The translations under genes were made by a program, and so were the position numbers. From Cephalotus follicularis (taxonomy: Eukaryota; Streptophyta; Magnoliopsida; Oxalidales; Cephalotaceae), in NCBI GenBank assembly GCA_001972305.1, contig BDDD01001612.1, positions 310,001 through 374,000 on the forward strand: 64,000 bases of DNA. The letters run 5' to 3'. This document shows, piece by piece, positions 35,042 through 47,920 of the stretch. Under the pieces are notes generated by a model. It was not told where the DNA came from. It ran no database searches and saw only the letters and a program-made list of their open reading frames with translations. How positions within the stretch are numbered: position 1 is the stretch's first letter; the number at the start of each line of letters is the position of its first letter.

Positions 35042-36871
35042 TGTTAGATATAGTGACCCGACAAGCCATTAGATGGGTTGTCATATTATATCTTACAATG
35101 TATGGAACAATCTTATTTCTTATATATATGATGCGTGCTAATTTGGTATGGCTATATCACTTGTATTTTATCACATAATTGAAGTAGTTTATTAATTGCC
35201 TACTTATACTAGTGATGCCCTGATCCTTAGACCTGAGCGACTACTCTATATTGTATGGAGACGGTTATGCTTTGATCTCCACCTTACCCAGTCCTTGCGC
35301 AGGGCTGGCAATCAGGTGGTCTTTGGGTATGATCAAATCTATACGAATATAAGTGAGTGCGCAATATGAGATTGTCACACCTGAGCGACGGTGATCGACC
35401 CTGTTATGGTCTGATTATACTTTGGACTTATGAAATCCTTGGAAAGGGTTGAGGTAGACTGGAAATTAGATTTTCGGAGAGTTTACCAAAGGTCCTAGTA
35501 ATGATCAGATATTTTAGCCATTGAGGTACTATCTAGGGCTGACACATATCCTTACCCTAGACCTCAATCGGGGCCAAGCATGATAAGGGATTATAGTACA
35601 CGTGAACCGACGACTTAGAAAATCTCGGGTTAATGAGGTGTATAATAAATTATGGGAAAATTAATTAGATTAATTTTTCCATCTGAATAATATTAGATAT
35701 TATTCTGAGAGCATTTAAATAGTCTGGGATCATTTAGAATGGCTGAACCGAACCCTAGGGGTATTTCGGTAATTTATGAACACCTCTCGTTTTAACTAAG
35801 ATTTTAAAGGGTCCCTGTCCAATAATGATTAGATCTTTAATATGTTGGACATATTAAGTCTTGGTGTCAAATATCTGTTATGTGGATTTTGCATTTTGTG
35901 GAAACAAATATGTTTGATCTTACTTAACCAATATTCGAAGGGTACATGAGATCACTATAAGAGTTAGACTCTTAATGCTTCACTGGCCAGACAAAGCGTC
36001 GATGTCTTTTAGAAAGACGTCGATGCTTAATATTTTGAAAGGCGTCGATGTCTTTTAGAAAGCATCGACGCTTTTAGTGCCACGTTGCATGGGCGTCGAT
36101 GTCTTTTCAAAAGGCGTCGACGTCTTTGAGCAGAACGTGCAACATGTGCACGAGCTCACTTCGTGAGCACATTTTCTCTCACATCTTCAGCCGGTTTCTC
36201 TTGATATTACACGTTTTAGAAACGTGGGGATCATGGATTTGGACTCCCAGGGAGTCAGGACCATGATCCTAGGTGAATGGGAGATTGGGAGAGAAAAAGG
36301 AGGGCTAGATATAGGCATTTTTCTGCAGAAAATAGAGAGAGGAAAAAAGTTGGAGTTTTGCTGGGCAAGAGAGCTCGAATTTCCTTCACTGCAGTGTGTG
36401 TTCACTTTATCTGATATACACCAAGCAAGAGCTTATCTAGGGTGGATTGATTATTGACTTCATTGGTCAATATCAATATACCTTTTCTAACCTAAGTGAG
36501 AGAGAGAGAGTTCATGCACTTTATCATTGCTGGTTGGATTGCTTGTTGTTCCTGAGACTTGGAGAACATCAAAGAGGAATCTACTCAAGCTTGTAGCGGC
36601 AAAGAAAGAAGGAGCCCTCACCCGCTGGTATAATTCTTGGTCCTTCTTCCTTTTGCCATGCTTGTGTGTCACCATTGTTTGTAATGGTGACACCAATTCA
36701 ATTCTGTTGATGTTGTGGTGATTCATGTGGTCTATGGACGTGCCATAATGGACTAGATTTGATTTTATAGGGTGTTATTCCGCTGCCATGATTGTATGTT
36801 TGGTTTTGTTTTACACCCTTTACACCCTTGTCCATTTATGGCATTGGATTCGGTTTTGTCCGTTTCCATCA
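35042..36871 (+). mobile_element. Solo LTR S1
   Basis: Runs from TGTTAGATATAGTGACCC to TTTCCATCA, 1830 bp, flanked by AGGTA. It splits copia D integrase between the GGEYL segment (36877-36890) and SNEFRNYL (about 34985-35036), which join in one frame once it is ignored. It has no internal region. It carries a GTCGAC motif cluster and an (AG)n tract near 36498-36510. It resembles the S2 LTR at 57361. The parent element is unknown; the TGTTAG start suggests a copia type. Confidence 0.92.
35996..36132. repeat. GTCGA(C/T)G motif cluster in S1
   Basis: Six regularly spaced variants (AGCGTCGATGTC, GACGTCGATGC, GGCGTCGATGTC, GCATCGACGC, GGCGTCGATGTC, GGCGTCGACGTC), each followed by CTTTT or CTT. 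Confidence 0.88.
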
Positions 36872-36876
36872 AGGTA

Positions 36877-37290
36877 TTCCCCACCTCAGTCTAACCTTAG
36901 TGTTTTGATGGGCTTCCCTGTTTGTTTCTCTACCTCTAGTCTGAATTCCATGAATCTCTCAAAAGAATCAGACTTCTGTTTCATGAGAAACACGTACCCA
37001 TACTGAGATAAATCGTCAGTAAAGGTTATGAAGTAAAGGTATCCTCCTTGAGTACTGACTGACATCGGTCCGCAGACGTCAGCGTGGACAAGACCCAGTA
37101 TGTCCACTGCCCTTTCTCCTTTACCAGAGAAGGGAGACTTGGTCATTTTTCTAAGTAGGCAAGCTTCATATGTTGGAAAGGATTCCAAATCCTGGATGTC
37201 TAATAGACCATCCTTAACCAATTGTGACAACCTGGCTACACTAGGATAACCTAATCTACAGTGCCAAGCAAAGGATTTATTAACATCATT
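36877..37290 (-). pseudogene. Copia D integrase, N-terminal and core part
   Basis: The minus-strand reading includes KDGLLDIQDLESFP, then the end of the HHCC zinc region (in which one Cys of the C-x2-C pair is altered: YEAC). The core follows, with VHADVCGPM (first catalytic Asp) and KTLRLD, followed by an immediate stop before GGEYL. Solo LTR S1 interrupts it at 36871. Confidence 0.88.
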
Positions 37291-37293
37291 TTC

Positions 37294-38184
37294 CTATCTT
37301 TGTCTTTTAGTACCACTACCTAGATGTATTGATGATGCTATGGATTGATTACTATTTAAAACATATAGACCATTGTCTATGTATCCAGCACAAAGCAAAA
37401 CTTTTTGAGATGACAATAGTGAACAACCTTTAGTATTAAAAACGAGCTCTAAGCCCATATTACATACATATGATACACTAATAATATTCCGAATCATGTT
37501 TTGCACAAAATAACAAGGATTCAAGTTTAATATAAAACCACTAGGCAATAATAAATCAAAAACACCCACAACTGCAGTGATGATCCTCGATCCATCTCCC
37601 AACCGTACATCCACAGCTTCTTCAGCTCTTAGCTGCCTAGCGTTTCTTAGACCATGTAAAGAATTAAAAATATTAGTACCACAACCGGTGTCTAACACCC
37701 AAGTAGAACTAACTTTACACGCTAGTTTAAGTTCTATCATGAACATACCTAAATCAGAGGTTGAAGTAATGGAAGCAAGGTAAGTACGACAGTCCCTCTT
37801 CCAATGACCTAGTTTCCCATAGTGAAAACAGGCTTTCTCTTCGGCAAGCTTTTGGAGATCCTCTTTCTTGAATTTATCAGAATCCTTAGTCACTCCTAGT
37901 GACTTTGGCTTTTTCACATTCTTCTTCTTCTTTTCGGCCTTGCCAACACCATGGGATGCACCCTTCTTAGGGGCTGTCCCTGAAGAAGAAGGAAGTAGCA
38001 TCACAGCCGATTTTGCCTTCCCATGGTAAAAATTAGCCTCGGTAGTACGGAGCATCTCTAAGAGCTCCAATAATGAACAATCCACTTTGTTCATGTGGAA
38101 GTTCGAAATGAACTGCGCGAATGTCCATGGAAGGGAAGAGAGAATGAGATCTATGTAGTAATCATTATCCATGACTAGATCCAA
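37294..38184 (-). pseudogene. Copia D gag C-terminus, zinc knuckle and protease
   Basis: A 296-codon open stretch. The gag part is followed by a Lys-rich segment (residues 82-113) and a zinc knuckle ACFHYGKLGHWKRDC at 118-132, in which the second Cys is Tyr. Protease follows with active-site DTG at residues 165-167 (WVLDTGCGTNIF). Stop codons separate it from the N-terminal gag piece upstream. Confidence 0.9.
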
Positions 38185-38229
38185 CTGAGTTAGCTACTCA
38201 ATCAAATCTATCATCTTCTATCCATGTTC

Positions 38230-38640
38230 TTAGACCAAAGTGCCCTCAGACATCTTCGACCAGAAGAGTCGACGTGATAAGCTGAATCTCATAGTCCTCA
38301 ACTGTGCACCATACAACTCCTGCAGATGGAGAAGGATAGCACTAAGAGACTCCATACGTTCATGCTGCCTTTGCATCTCTGGAACCATGCCAGCGATCGC
38401 AAGACATCGAGCTTTCTCATCATCATCGAGCCACTTAGCCACTTTGGCTTTGTGTTCCGCTATCGGATTGATGCCTAAAGTCGGGTCAGTCTCATTCATA
38501 ACGTATGATAGCTTCATACTGGTGAGAACGAAGCACAAGTTGCGCTGCCAATCATGAAAGTTCAGCCCCGTTAGCTTATTTGTTTCTAAAATAAGGCCAA
38601 TTGTAGTGCTTACAGCCATGGTGACAGATATATATTGCAA
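38230..38640 (-). pseudogene. Copia D gag, N-terminal part
   Basis: A 136-codon stretch with LTGLNFHDWQRNL, KWLDDDEKARCLAIAGM and LHLQELYGAQ, the usual landmarks of the plant copia gag (UBN2-like) region. The likely start is the Met at residue 8, preceded by a short in-frame stretch. Confidence 0.9.
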
Positions 38641-40713
38641 CCTAAAGAGAAGATAAGAAAGTAAATAAGCAGATATTCTTATATTTATGTTACTTCCAAA
38701 ATACTAGGTCTTTAGCATTTATGGTTTGTACTCCCACTATTTTAATCGTATTCCACACCTCTATGTGGAATTATGGAGATCTCACTCCTAGTGGGGATTA
38801 GAATCTATTTTAGCATACTACGACCTCAGCTTTAGCATGCAGCCAATAATATCAAAAATAAGGAGGCACTCTTGCCAATTTACACTGCGTAGGATCTCAC
38901 CCTTGCTATGTAAGATCTTACCATTAGATTCGGCCTACCAGCTCAGTGTAGCCTCGGCTAATGCTCGATAAACTATTAGAGCCAGTATAAGTCACTACCC
39001 ATTATCCTCAAAGAAATTAGCCCGTTTTGAAACACCCGCACCTTTAGGTGTCCCAAATGCCAAAACAAGAGCTATTTCCTTTCAACGCCTCTCACTGAGG
39101 TTGACATAGCAATGGGCATAATGTAGTACCTCAGCTTTAGCATGCAGCCTACAATATACCCACGCAATTCAACGAGAACTATGGAAGGCCCATGTTAGGT
39201 CACTATCCTGTGTCCTTGGCGTTAAGACTTATTATTTTCATATTTGAGGTATTTATGGTCTCAAGTTTTATATTACCATGCCATTAATTAATCAATTGGT
39301 TACAATTAGACAATTAAAATTAATTATGGCTTAGCATGCTTGACGTGTTTGGACCATCCATCTCATGCTCCTAATGTCCAACATTAAACAAAAAATGGCT
39401 AGGCTAGGGACTTAAACTATGGGTGAATCACATGAGCGAATGTTATCACCCGGTCTCCTAAGTGAGCTATTTAATTCTACTTTATTACAAAATGCTTCCA
39501 ATATACAGAGTCTTCACTTGTCTTGTAACTTCTTGTATCTCCCTCTTGAACATACTTTGTCATGCCTCTTTCCATTACATACAATAATTAAAAGAAAAGA
39601 ATACAAAGAGATGGAGAAGAGAATTCTATTCTAGAATTTATAAAGATAAAGAATTCTAGTGCTCGCAGGCAACCATATTATAGATCAAATGAAGTGCAAG
39701 ATAATAAAATAAATTAAACATCCACGAAAAAAAACGAAAGCTAGGTCAAGTCCCAATGCCTACCATCATGCATAATATATTTAAAATAATACATCTAATA
39801 TATTAAATTAAATAAACACAAAGAATATTAATATTCTATCTCTTATGTAATTAAATTAATTAGTAGCCAATAACCATGTAAAACTCCCACTAAATTAATT
39901 ATAATCTAGTGTCCATAAACTTTTAGTTCTCAACTTTTAATAATTGGTCTCACCAAAAATCAAATTCAAAGTTTATTTGTACACGTTGGAAAAATATTCA
40001 ATATATAATAATACTATTATTTTTCTATAACGTGTAATTTAGAAATGAACTACGTGCATAGATACTACAAATTTCTGCCTAGAACGAATAGTGTATACTC
40101 GTCCTGTCCATACGTAGTAACAACCAGAAAATTGGGTAAAAATTTGCTAGAAAACTCAACATGAAGCTCACAGGAAACTTGCAGGAATTTTTATGGAAAA
40201 CTAATAATATTGTGCAAGATAACTGACTAAAAACTGTATAGTAAACTATAGAAATCAATCAGTAATCTTAGCACCAAATTTATAGTTAACTATCTAAATT
40301 CACTACTTATATAACTATGAAGATATTCTGTACAAACTAAATTGTACAAAGAATCTACACAGAAATAATTGCACACAGTTATTTTCAGCAGAAAAATATA
40401 CTATCTAAAACCTCGTTTATTGATTTCTTGAGGTACTTTCTATAATCCTAAACTGTACCAGACATTATTTGAATGCAAGAAGCAACTCAATCAATCCCAG
40501 TACAATGTCTTTCGATTACAAACATTCCTCCATTCAATCAATTACACAAGTCCAATTCAAGGTCTCACATAATAAAGCTTCACAATCTTATTGTAACAAT
40601 TTTATTTCAACATTTTTAAAATTGGAGTTCTACACAATTTCGGCCACCATCAACAATCACATTAACAAGGCACCAAACATTAACATTCAAGTTCAAATGG
40701 GCTTAATTAGTAC
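38641..40713 (-). other. Copia D leader, non-coding
   Basis: About 2.1 kb between gag and the primer-binding site. No protein similarity is seen. Around 39.2-40.0 kb it is the reverse complement relative of the copia C leader at about 19.5-20.1 kb, including a decayed version of that leader's hairpin. Small open frames here show nothing recognisable. Confidence 0.75.
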
Positions 40714-40725
40714 GCTATGATACCA
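40714..40725 (-). other. Primer-binding site of copia D
   Basis: The minus strand TGGTATCATAGC has one mismatch to the initiator Met tRNA complement and lies two bases from the 5' LTR. Confidence 0.88.
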
Positions 40726-40727
40726 CT

Positions 40728-42633
40728 TGTTGGAAGCAAGAATAGGTTGAAGGCATGTTTTAGGGTTTAGGTTACTAAAATGACTAACTTTGATTTTTAT
40801 GTAAAAGCATTCCAACCCTTGGGAATAAATCACAAGACCTAAGCTCATAAACATATATCAACCACCAAGGATCTCTAATTAAGACACCAACTAAACAATA
40901 GCATGACAAGCATGTAAGGGTTTAGGCAAAGAAAGAAACAGAGGAGAATCATCACCTTGGAATGAAGACTCCTTCCTTCAAGATCCCTCTACACCTTGTC
41001 AAAGCTGAATCAACAAGATAATCCTCCTTGAATCCATGAGCTCCTTTCTTCAAATGCTATTTTCACTAACACTCAAAATACTCTAATCTAAACTAAGATC
41101 AAAATGGGAAGTGGTAACCTTCAAGATAAAGACTATCACCACCTATATTGATTAAGAGAAAGGAGGAGATTAGAGAAGATCTCCCACAAAAGTTCTAAAC
41201 TTTTTCACTCTTTGTTTTTCTTCTTTTCCCTTGCCTTTTTTTTTTAGATGAATTGAAGAAGAAGAATTGAAGAATAAAGAAGGAATTTTGGATTTTTCAC
41301 CTCCCAATGTTATATTCCAAAATTCCATGTGCTAAGCCATCATTACTCACACAAAATATCTCATTTTTAATCTTTCTTAAATCACTTCCTTCATATGCAT
41401 TACAAGTGTTACCATAAGAACTTGCCAACTGTCATACAAAGAAGTAAGAAACAAAGTAGCTTCTCCAAGAAGCTTTCCTCCATCAAGTGAGGCATGCCCT
41501 GCATATGTTACTTGTCCGAAAATCAGGCAGGACCCGATTGCCCGGATTGAAATATGGTAAAGACGACAAGTGTCCAGAATTTTCTCAGGATTCCGTATAC
41601 ACATTTCAATTAGTCACCCAACCATCAAAATGAACCTAGATCAACATCTCACATTATTCTAGGTGTGGAATTGACTTCCACGTATTACGTCCATTTACGA
41701 ACAATCCAGAACAATGCACTGACTACAGTAGATGCCACTATTTCCCTCATCATTATCTTGGCTCCGACTATGACTTAGGGTAAGGATATGTGTCAACCCT
41801 AGTAATGTCATAATTCTAATTAATCCGTAATCCCAATACGACTATTGGTGGACCTTTCCGGAAACCTTATTTCCATTCCACCTACACCTGACCAGGTATT
41901 TACAAGCTCATAATGGATACAGATACTTTAGAGCCTATCACCTTTGCATTGGGTGTGATGATTCCATGTTGTGTACTCTCCTACATCCATATAGATCCTC
42001 AAGACCCAAAGACCACCGTTTTGCCAGCTCCCCGAAAGAACTGGGTAAGGTGGAGATCAAAGTCAGGAAGTCTCTACACAATGCAGAGCAGCTGCTCAGG
42101 TCTAAGGAAATACGCATATCCTCTCAGGTTTTGCAAGTCATTCAAGGCTGTACTCTACTATAACAGATAGGATTTACTACTGACACTAGATATGCGACTA
42201 TCCAAGTAGTGTTCTTATAATGGGTCATGTTCAGTGTGCATGCTCCAAGCATGCACCCCATATTATCTCTAGGGATTTCACCCAGGTCATAATGAGATAT
42301 CCACCCCCACTCGAGCGAGCATAATACAGCAAGTCTATTCGGTTCACCAATGCTTAAGAAGTGAACCTATCCCTTGGAACAATTTAGTCATAGGGGATAA
42401 GGGAGTCAGTCTCATAGCCCTCGGCTTGACATCCAACCCTTTATGACAAGGCTCCATATATGTAAGCAGTTTAATAAAACAACTTCCTAAATACAATAAA
42501 ACATATATATACTGCCTTTATAAATAAAGTTTGCACATAGTAACATAAAAGAATATGATTGTTTACATCAAAAGTAGAGTTTACATGAACAATCAGTCAC
42601 CTAGTGGCTTGACGGGTCACTCACCCTCTAATA
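40728..42633 (-). mobile_element. Copia D 5' LTR (minus strand)
   Basis: Plus strand TGTTGGAAGCAAG to CCTCTAATA (terminal CA now TA), 1906 bp, flanked by CCTCT. Collinear with 30912-32745. It keeps the roughly 65-70 bp stretch near 41275-41345 that the 3' copy lost. Confidence 0.93.
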
Positions 42634-43270
42634 CCTCTCCCACGTGTTGTCGAGTCCAACTGACTCCCATTTTTCTCGAACCATCTCCCACCAGTGAGTG
42701 GCCTCTCACCATAACCGGTACACTACAAACTTTAACTTCTGCTAGTCTGTGCAGTCAATCTCTTCGAAGATTTTCTCCAAATCCTGTAGCCATGTCTCCG
42801 CAATGGTGGCCTCAAGCTCCCCTTGGAAACTAGGTGGATTCTGCCGCATGAACCTTTCCAGGTTCCTTCCAAACTTATTACCATCCTCCCGTGGGCAATG
42901 GTCAGGAGCTCTATGTCTTGGCCAAGCTTGCGCATAATATTGGCGCATCTCCTCCGCATTAGCCGCATTAAAGGCCATTTGCTGTTGAAAGTAATCCGAT
43001 ATACGGGTCATCGGATCTCTCTCATCTTGGGGGACACTCACCCCTTGTGGAACATTCACCTCCCTTGGGGCATTTGCTCCAGTAGCTCTAGCTCTAGCGC
43101 GTGTTCTCCTTCTATCCATTTTGTTCATATATGGAAAGATGTCATTAGTAATCATCTCAAGGAAACGGTTTGTTAATTGTCTAAGCATATATGGAATATG
43201 CTCAAATACCACTATTATAGTATCAAATCATTTGGTTGCCAAGGATAGTATCCCATTGATAGCCTATAAT
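42634..43270 (-). pseudogene. G unit b gag, N-terminal part
   Basis: Minus-strand open stretch 42742-43212 includes an Arg-rich segment, MTRISDYFQQQMAFN, then FMRQNPPSFQGELEATIAETWLQDLEKIFEEIDCT. This is the classical start of plant Ty3/gypsy gag (P-P-x-F-x-G, W-L-x-x-L-E-x-I-F). A stop separates the last readable part, TWER at 42634, which joins in frame with FQREFIDTYV at 30.9 kb once copia D and one CCTCT are ignored. Confidence 0.9.
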
Positions 43271-43279
43271 TAAATATAA

Positions 43280-43291
43280 GCTTTGATACCA
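43280..43291 (-). other. Primer-binding site of G unit b
   Basis: The minus strand TGGTATCAAAGC has one mismatch to the initiator Met tRNA complement, four bases from LTR c. Confidence 0.88.
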
Positions 43292-43295
43292 CTGT

Positions 43296-46019
43296 TGTCA
43301 CACCCCATTTTTGATAAACAACATTTAAGTGGTAACAATATAATAATATTATCCAGCTTATGCAATTTTATGAATAAATTTAAAACTTGCGGAAGCATCA
43401 TATAAATAAGCTGAAGGAAACGCCTATCATGAATCCCATAGTACGCGATACTAAATATTTTCATAACAATACTCAACATCATCGTCGATTGCCCTCCAAC
43501 AGAGCGTGAGTAATAATACAAAACAAAATATCCATCAAACATGATAAGCATATTATCATGAGTACGGTAATCCCAAACATAAATAAAACATTGTTCATCA
43601 TCCAATTATAAAACATAAGAGAGGACATCCTAGCCTTCTCTTCAAGCCCAAGTGCACGCAACCATAATACCAGCTGCATCAATCTGAAATAGTAAGGGGT
43701 TAGCCTTTGTCCTCACTCGGCTAAGTAGTAAAGTCATAGTGCAATTCGGGATCAAAGATAATGCATGTCATGTAATGTATGCAATCGTGGATTCAATACA
43801 TAGTATCCGATAATAACACATATATATGTGTGTATATACATGTATAACTGCCAATAGAGCAAACATGCCAATTGGCTATAATCCAACAATCCAATATCAA
43901 AGCTATGAAGGCATTGCCAACTCCTGGCCCAGACACTGTACTCCTCACTCCAGCCACCACTCTCCGGATGACTCAAAGCAGGTCACAATCCAAAGTCATT
44001 GGCACAACGGTTGAGTGACAACAAAATTGGTTCCTCATGCCAACTCCTGGCCCCAAGAGTCCAACCTGCCTATTAGCTTCAATGGCGACTCCACCACCGC
44101 GGCTAATACGGCACAATCCAATTCAAGTCATTTATAAAATAAATACTTGAAAACATATATATTTGTCAAAATATATAATAATCCATTTTCCAAGTAAAAT
44201 ATGCATCATAAAATACTTGTAACAACATACTTATTCAAAATATGTAACAATCCATTTTAAACTGCATGTTTATTCAAAACATGCTTCAATCCCATTTTAA
44301 AACTGCAATTCTGTTTGAACATAACAGTTTATACAAAATAATGATTTGCAATAAATCACGTATGCAACTCCCTAAAAATGATAATTCATTTTTAAAGCAA
44401 TAACATTCCAATTCGATCCACAATCCAAAATTCAGACCCAATACAGTGGATTGCAATCATATGCTCAAACATGCCTAGAGTCGTATCTATAGTCGTTTCG
44501 GAGTTAACGGGTCCAATTCGGGTCAAACCAACCAAACCAGAGGGATAAGCGTATGCTTATTGTCTTGGCGTCGACGCTTATGCCCTCCAAGCGTCAATGT
44601 TTCGTGCATTCAAACCCAGGAGCGGCAAAACTATAGGCGTCAATGCTTTCCCAAAGGCGTCGATGCTTTTGTGATATCAGGAGATATCACTTCACCATTC
44701 TCGATTCCAGGGGGAGATCCAACCCCCAAACTCACATGCAAACCCAGAAACGTTCCTTACATGTGTAGTACGCACAACAGGTTATCAACATATGCAACCA
44801 ATTCATCAAGCCATGAACAAGTCATGCAATCCATAAGTCGAACATTACAACCCTGTAATGTTCATATAAGGTGTCGACGTTTTCTTTAAGCGTCGACATC
44901 TATTGCCTTAACACATGAGGGCATCAACGCTTATAACGTGAGCGTCGACGCTTAGATAGTCCAATAGCGTCATTATCATAGTTTCAACCAAACCCAGGGG
45001 AAACCATCCAATTAAACATGCAATTCAATTCATTTAATCTCTTAGATTACACATGCATAATCGGTTTGCAAATAACAGTAATCATTCCAACAATCCAAAA
45101 ACAGTAAGCAATTCATGCATAATATCAATGGCATGAACATTAACTTCAATTCCAATTTTACATGTATAAAACCACTACAATCCCCTACATTTAGTTCCAA
45201 GTTAGGAACTTGTAAGTCCACCTCTATGTGTTCCCAACTGGTTACAACAGCCACAAACCTTGTCAAGCAGCTCCAAACCATGTTCGGTAATGGGGGTCCA
45301 ACCCTCTCTATCTCTTTCTTTTCTCTCTCTGGTTTCCTTCAACTCACTGATTTCTTTCTTTTCTCTTCTCACAGGTGTTTAGCCGAGAAGGAAGAGAAGA
45401 GAGGAGCATTTATACTGGTGGGAATCTTCTCTCCTTCTCATCTGGTTTGGATGCAGACACACACACCCATTTCTTCTCTTTCATTTACTGTTTTTGTTCT
45501 TTTCTGTGCTTTTCTATAGGTTTGCATGCACCCACACAAGTAATATTCTTCCCCCCTTTCAGTCATGCAGGTCAGGGGTTATGGTGCATGCCCAACACAT
45601 CCCATTTCGTGTCTCAAGGCACCTGCAAAGTGATCTTAATTTGCTCCCCTTGCACGTTACTTGTCAGCATCAGAACGTGTCTGATATTCTTTGCTAAGCA
45701 TCAACGTTTACATGGAGGCGTTGACGCTTTGATCATTTCCTGTAATGGCATCGACGCATACTTCAACGTCGATGTGCATGTGCATGATTGTTTGGCGTGT
45801 GTTTTATTGGCTTAGGCGTTAAAGCTTTAGGCTCAAAACAGTGCTGTTTTGCTTTCAAGCGCGCCATTAACAATCCTCTAACATTCCTCTTTCGAATTTC
45901 AACACTTAAAATTCAGAAAAATATCATCAAAGTGGAAATTCCTCCATTCTCATTAATTACATAATAAGATTACATTTGAAATCCAATCATTACAATATGC
46001 AAAAATCCTGGGCGTTACA
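43296..46019 (-). mobile_element. G array LTR c (5' LTR of unit b, minus strand)
   Basis: TGTCACACCCC to GGGCGTTACA on the plus strand, 2724 bp, collinear with LTR a. Right flank GATCG (46020-46024) matches 12159-12163. GTCGAC clusters are at about 44545-44670, 44874-44955 and 45695-45775, with exact GCGTCGACGC at 44568-44577 and 44942-44951. The palindrome that is perfect at 13414 is deleted or altered here. Confidence 0.93.
44545..44670. repeat. GTCGACGC motif cluster in LTR c
   Basis: Counterpart of the cluster at 13414-13540; one exact core (44568-44577) and several CG-to-TG or CG-to-CA variants. Confidence 0.85.
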
Positions 46020-46024
46020 GATCG
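46020..46024 (+). other. Right target-site duplication GATCG of gypsy array G
   Basis: Matches 12159-12163. The L1 LTR resumes immediately with TCACACC. Confidence 0.9.
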
Positions 46025-47920
46025 TCACACCTATGTGGAGGGTTATAGGCTCTATAACATTTGTGACCATTGACGACCTAATGTCCCGACCCGGCACTGG
46101 GAGATAGGGAAAGAGAGGTTTTAGGGGATGTCTCCCATAGTCTCAATGTGTTCATGAAATTATAGTTATCGCGGTTTTACCTAGGGGTAACATTTATCGC
46201 AACCCTAGTCCATGGTCAATGGCAAGATGACGAAGGATAGGCGGCAGACAAACCGAAGACAGTGATAAAGCACTGGGGAACTGGCTAACGAATGATAGAC
46301 GTGGAACTTTGTGGTTCACGAATTCGGGGGTGATTATAGATCACACCGGGGCTATTAGTCGGATAGTCATACTAGAACTTTGGGATGTTCTAGAAAATTT
46401 ATCATTGTACAGGAAATCCACTGGGCTTTCGGGTCCCGCCTGATTATTGGAAAAGTGACGGATGTTGCACACATGCTCGCTTGGTGGTAAATCTAGTTTT
46501 TAACTAGTATATATTAATTTGACATTAGTGGATTTTTTCTCATTCCACTAATTGTCATCTTGATATATATAGACACTTTAAAGCCAAAGCATGATTTAAT
46601 TTTAATTAAATTAATTAAAGAGAGAGTCTTTAATTATTTAAAGTGAGAGACTTTAATTAAATAATAAAAGAGAGAAACATGTTTAATTAATTGAGAGAAT
46701 TATTAAACATGTGAGAGAAACAAATTAATTTTGAAAATAGATTTTAATCAAAGAGAAAGGAGAAACATAAGAGAGAGAGAGAGAGAGAGAGACTTAATTT
46801 TAATTAAGTCAAAAGTCAATTTTTTAATGATCTCTCTTACAGTCTCTCCCATTTTTAATCTCTCTCATGCGTTTTGGGCGAGTAAGAAGCGCTTCAGTGT
46901 GCAGCGTGCCAGAGGTGTGCTTGCTGGCCGGCGAAGAGAGCGGCGCTTCGCGTCGGTGCCTGGGAGACGGCGAGCGTCCTTCCACGGTAAGCCTCCTCCC
47001 CTCTCTCTCTTGTTTTCTATTCTCTCTTCACGTTTCTCCTTGGTGGCAGAATCGCGTTTCTGCCACCTCCCTCTCCCGGGTTCTCTTTCCACCACCAATG
47101 GTCACTGGTAGGTATAGCCAACCTTTGGCTTTACCCATCTTGACCTTAGTGTAGCATTTTCTGGTCGTTTTCTGGCCGTTTTGCGTTCTGTGAGTCAACT
47201 TGCCGAGTTGATGCGTGAGCCCCTGTGACTCAGCATTTCGCGCCGACTCACGGTGAGTCTTGGTTGCTGGCGCCTAGATCGTGTGGTCTATGGCACGGGG
47301 CTGAAGTTGCAGCCGCTGATTGTGAATGGCAAGTCAACTGAGTGGCTGCCATTTATCACGTTCCAGACCGAGTCTCGCCTAGTCTTGGCCACCAGTGTGT
47401 AGATCGGGAAATTGGCATCCATATATGTCAGGGCCGATCAATGGCGAGTTGACCGAGACTCACTGAGTCCGAACTCAGTGAGTCACCGCCGCTGTTCACC
47501 GTGCTCCAGGGCACTTCCAGGGGCATCTGCGCCAGAAACGGATAGAGCATATTTTTTGGAGTTTGTTGGTGTCAAGATCGGAACTCAAGTGGACTGGCCG
47601 AAATCCGGCAGTGGTACCGGTGACGGGAGATGGCTACTGCAAACGTGTTGCCGCAAAGTGGTGGAGCCTCCAACATTGGTATGGTTGCTTCGCTCTTGCT
47701 TTTTTGTTTACCGATATGCTTTAAGTTAATCTTTATGTACATGCTTGTTATTCTTTTTAGTTCGATTGTTAATTAAACGGTGATCCTAGGCTAATTCATT
47801 TGGTACTAAGATGTTAGTGTGAACCTTGGCTTGCTGTCTTGGTGTTTTTGAAAAATTAAAATTATACACACTTCCGTCCTAGAACCAAATCGACTTGGAA
47901 CCCTTGCCAGGTTTCCAACA
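46025..47920 (+). mobile_element. Solo LTR L1, second part
   Basis: Continues the LTR left off at 12163 (compare 61615-63359 in L3: GTCACACC, GGGTTATAGGCTCTATAAC). It ends TTTCCAACA at 47920, followed by TATAT. It contains a (GA)n run near 46773-46792 and the perfect 12-bp-arm hairpin at 47457-47484. Open frames in it (for example 46731-47111) are Arg- or Ser-rich products of the purine tracts and not convincing genes. Confidence 0.9.
47457..47484. repeat. Perfect 12-bp-arm hairpin in L1
   Basis: Identical to 18823-18850: GACTCACTGAGT, loop CCGA, ACTCAGTGAGTC. Both sit about 430-470 bp before the LTR end. Confidence 0.9.

Noticed and set aside
46731-47111. 126-codon plus-strand open frame with Arg/Ser-rich product
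   Set aside because: Produced by GA-rich and CT-rich tracts inside the L1 LTR; the related L3 LTR does not keep it.
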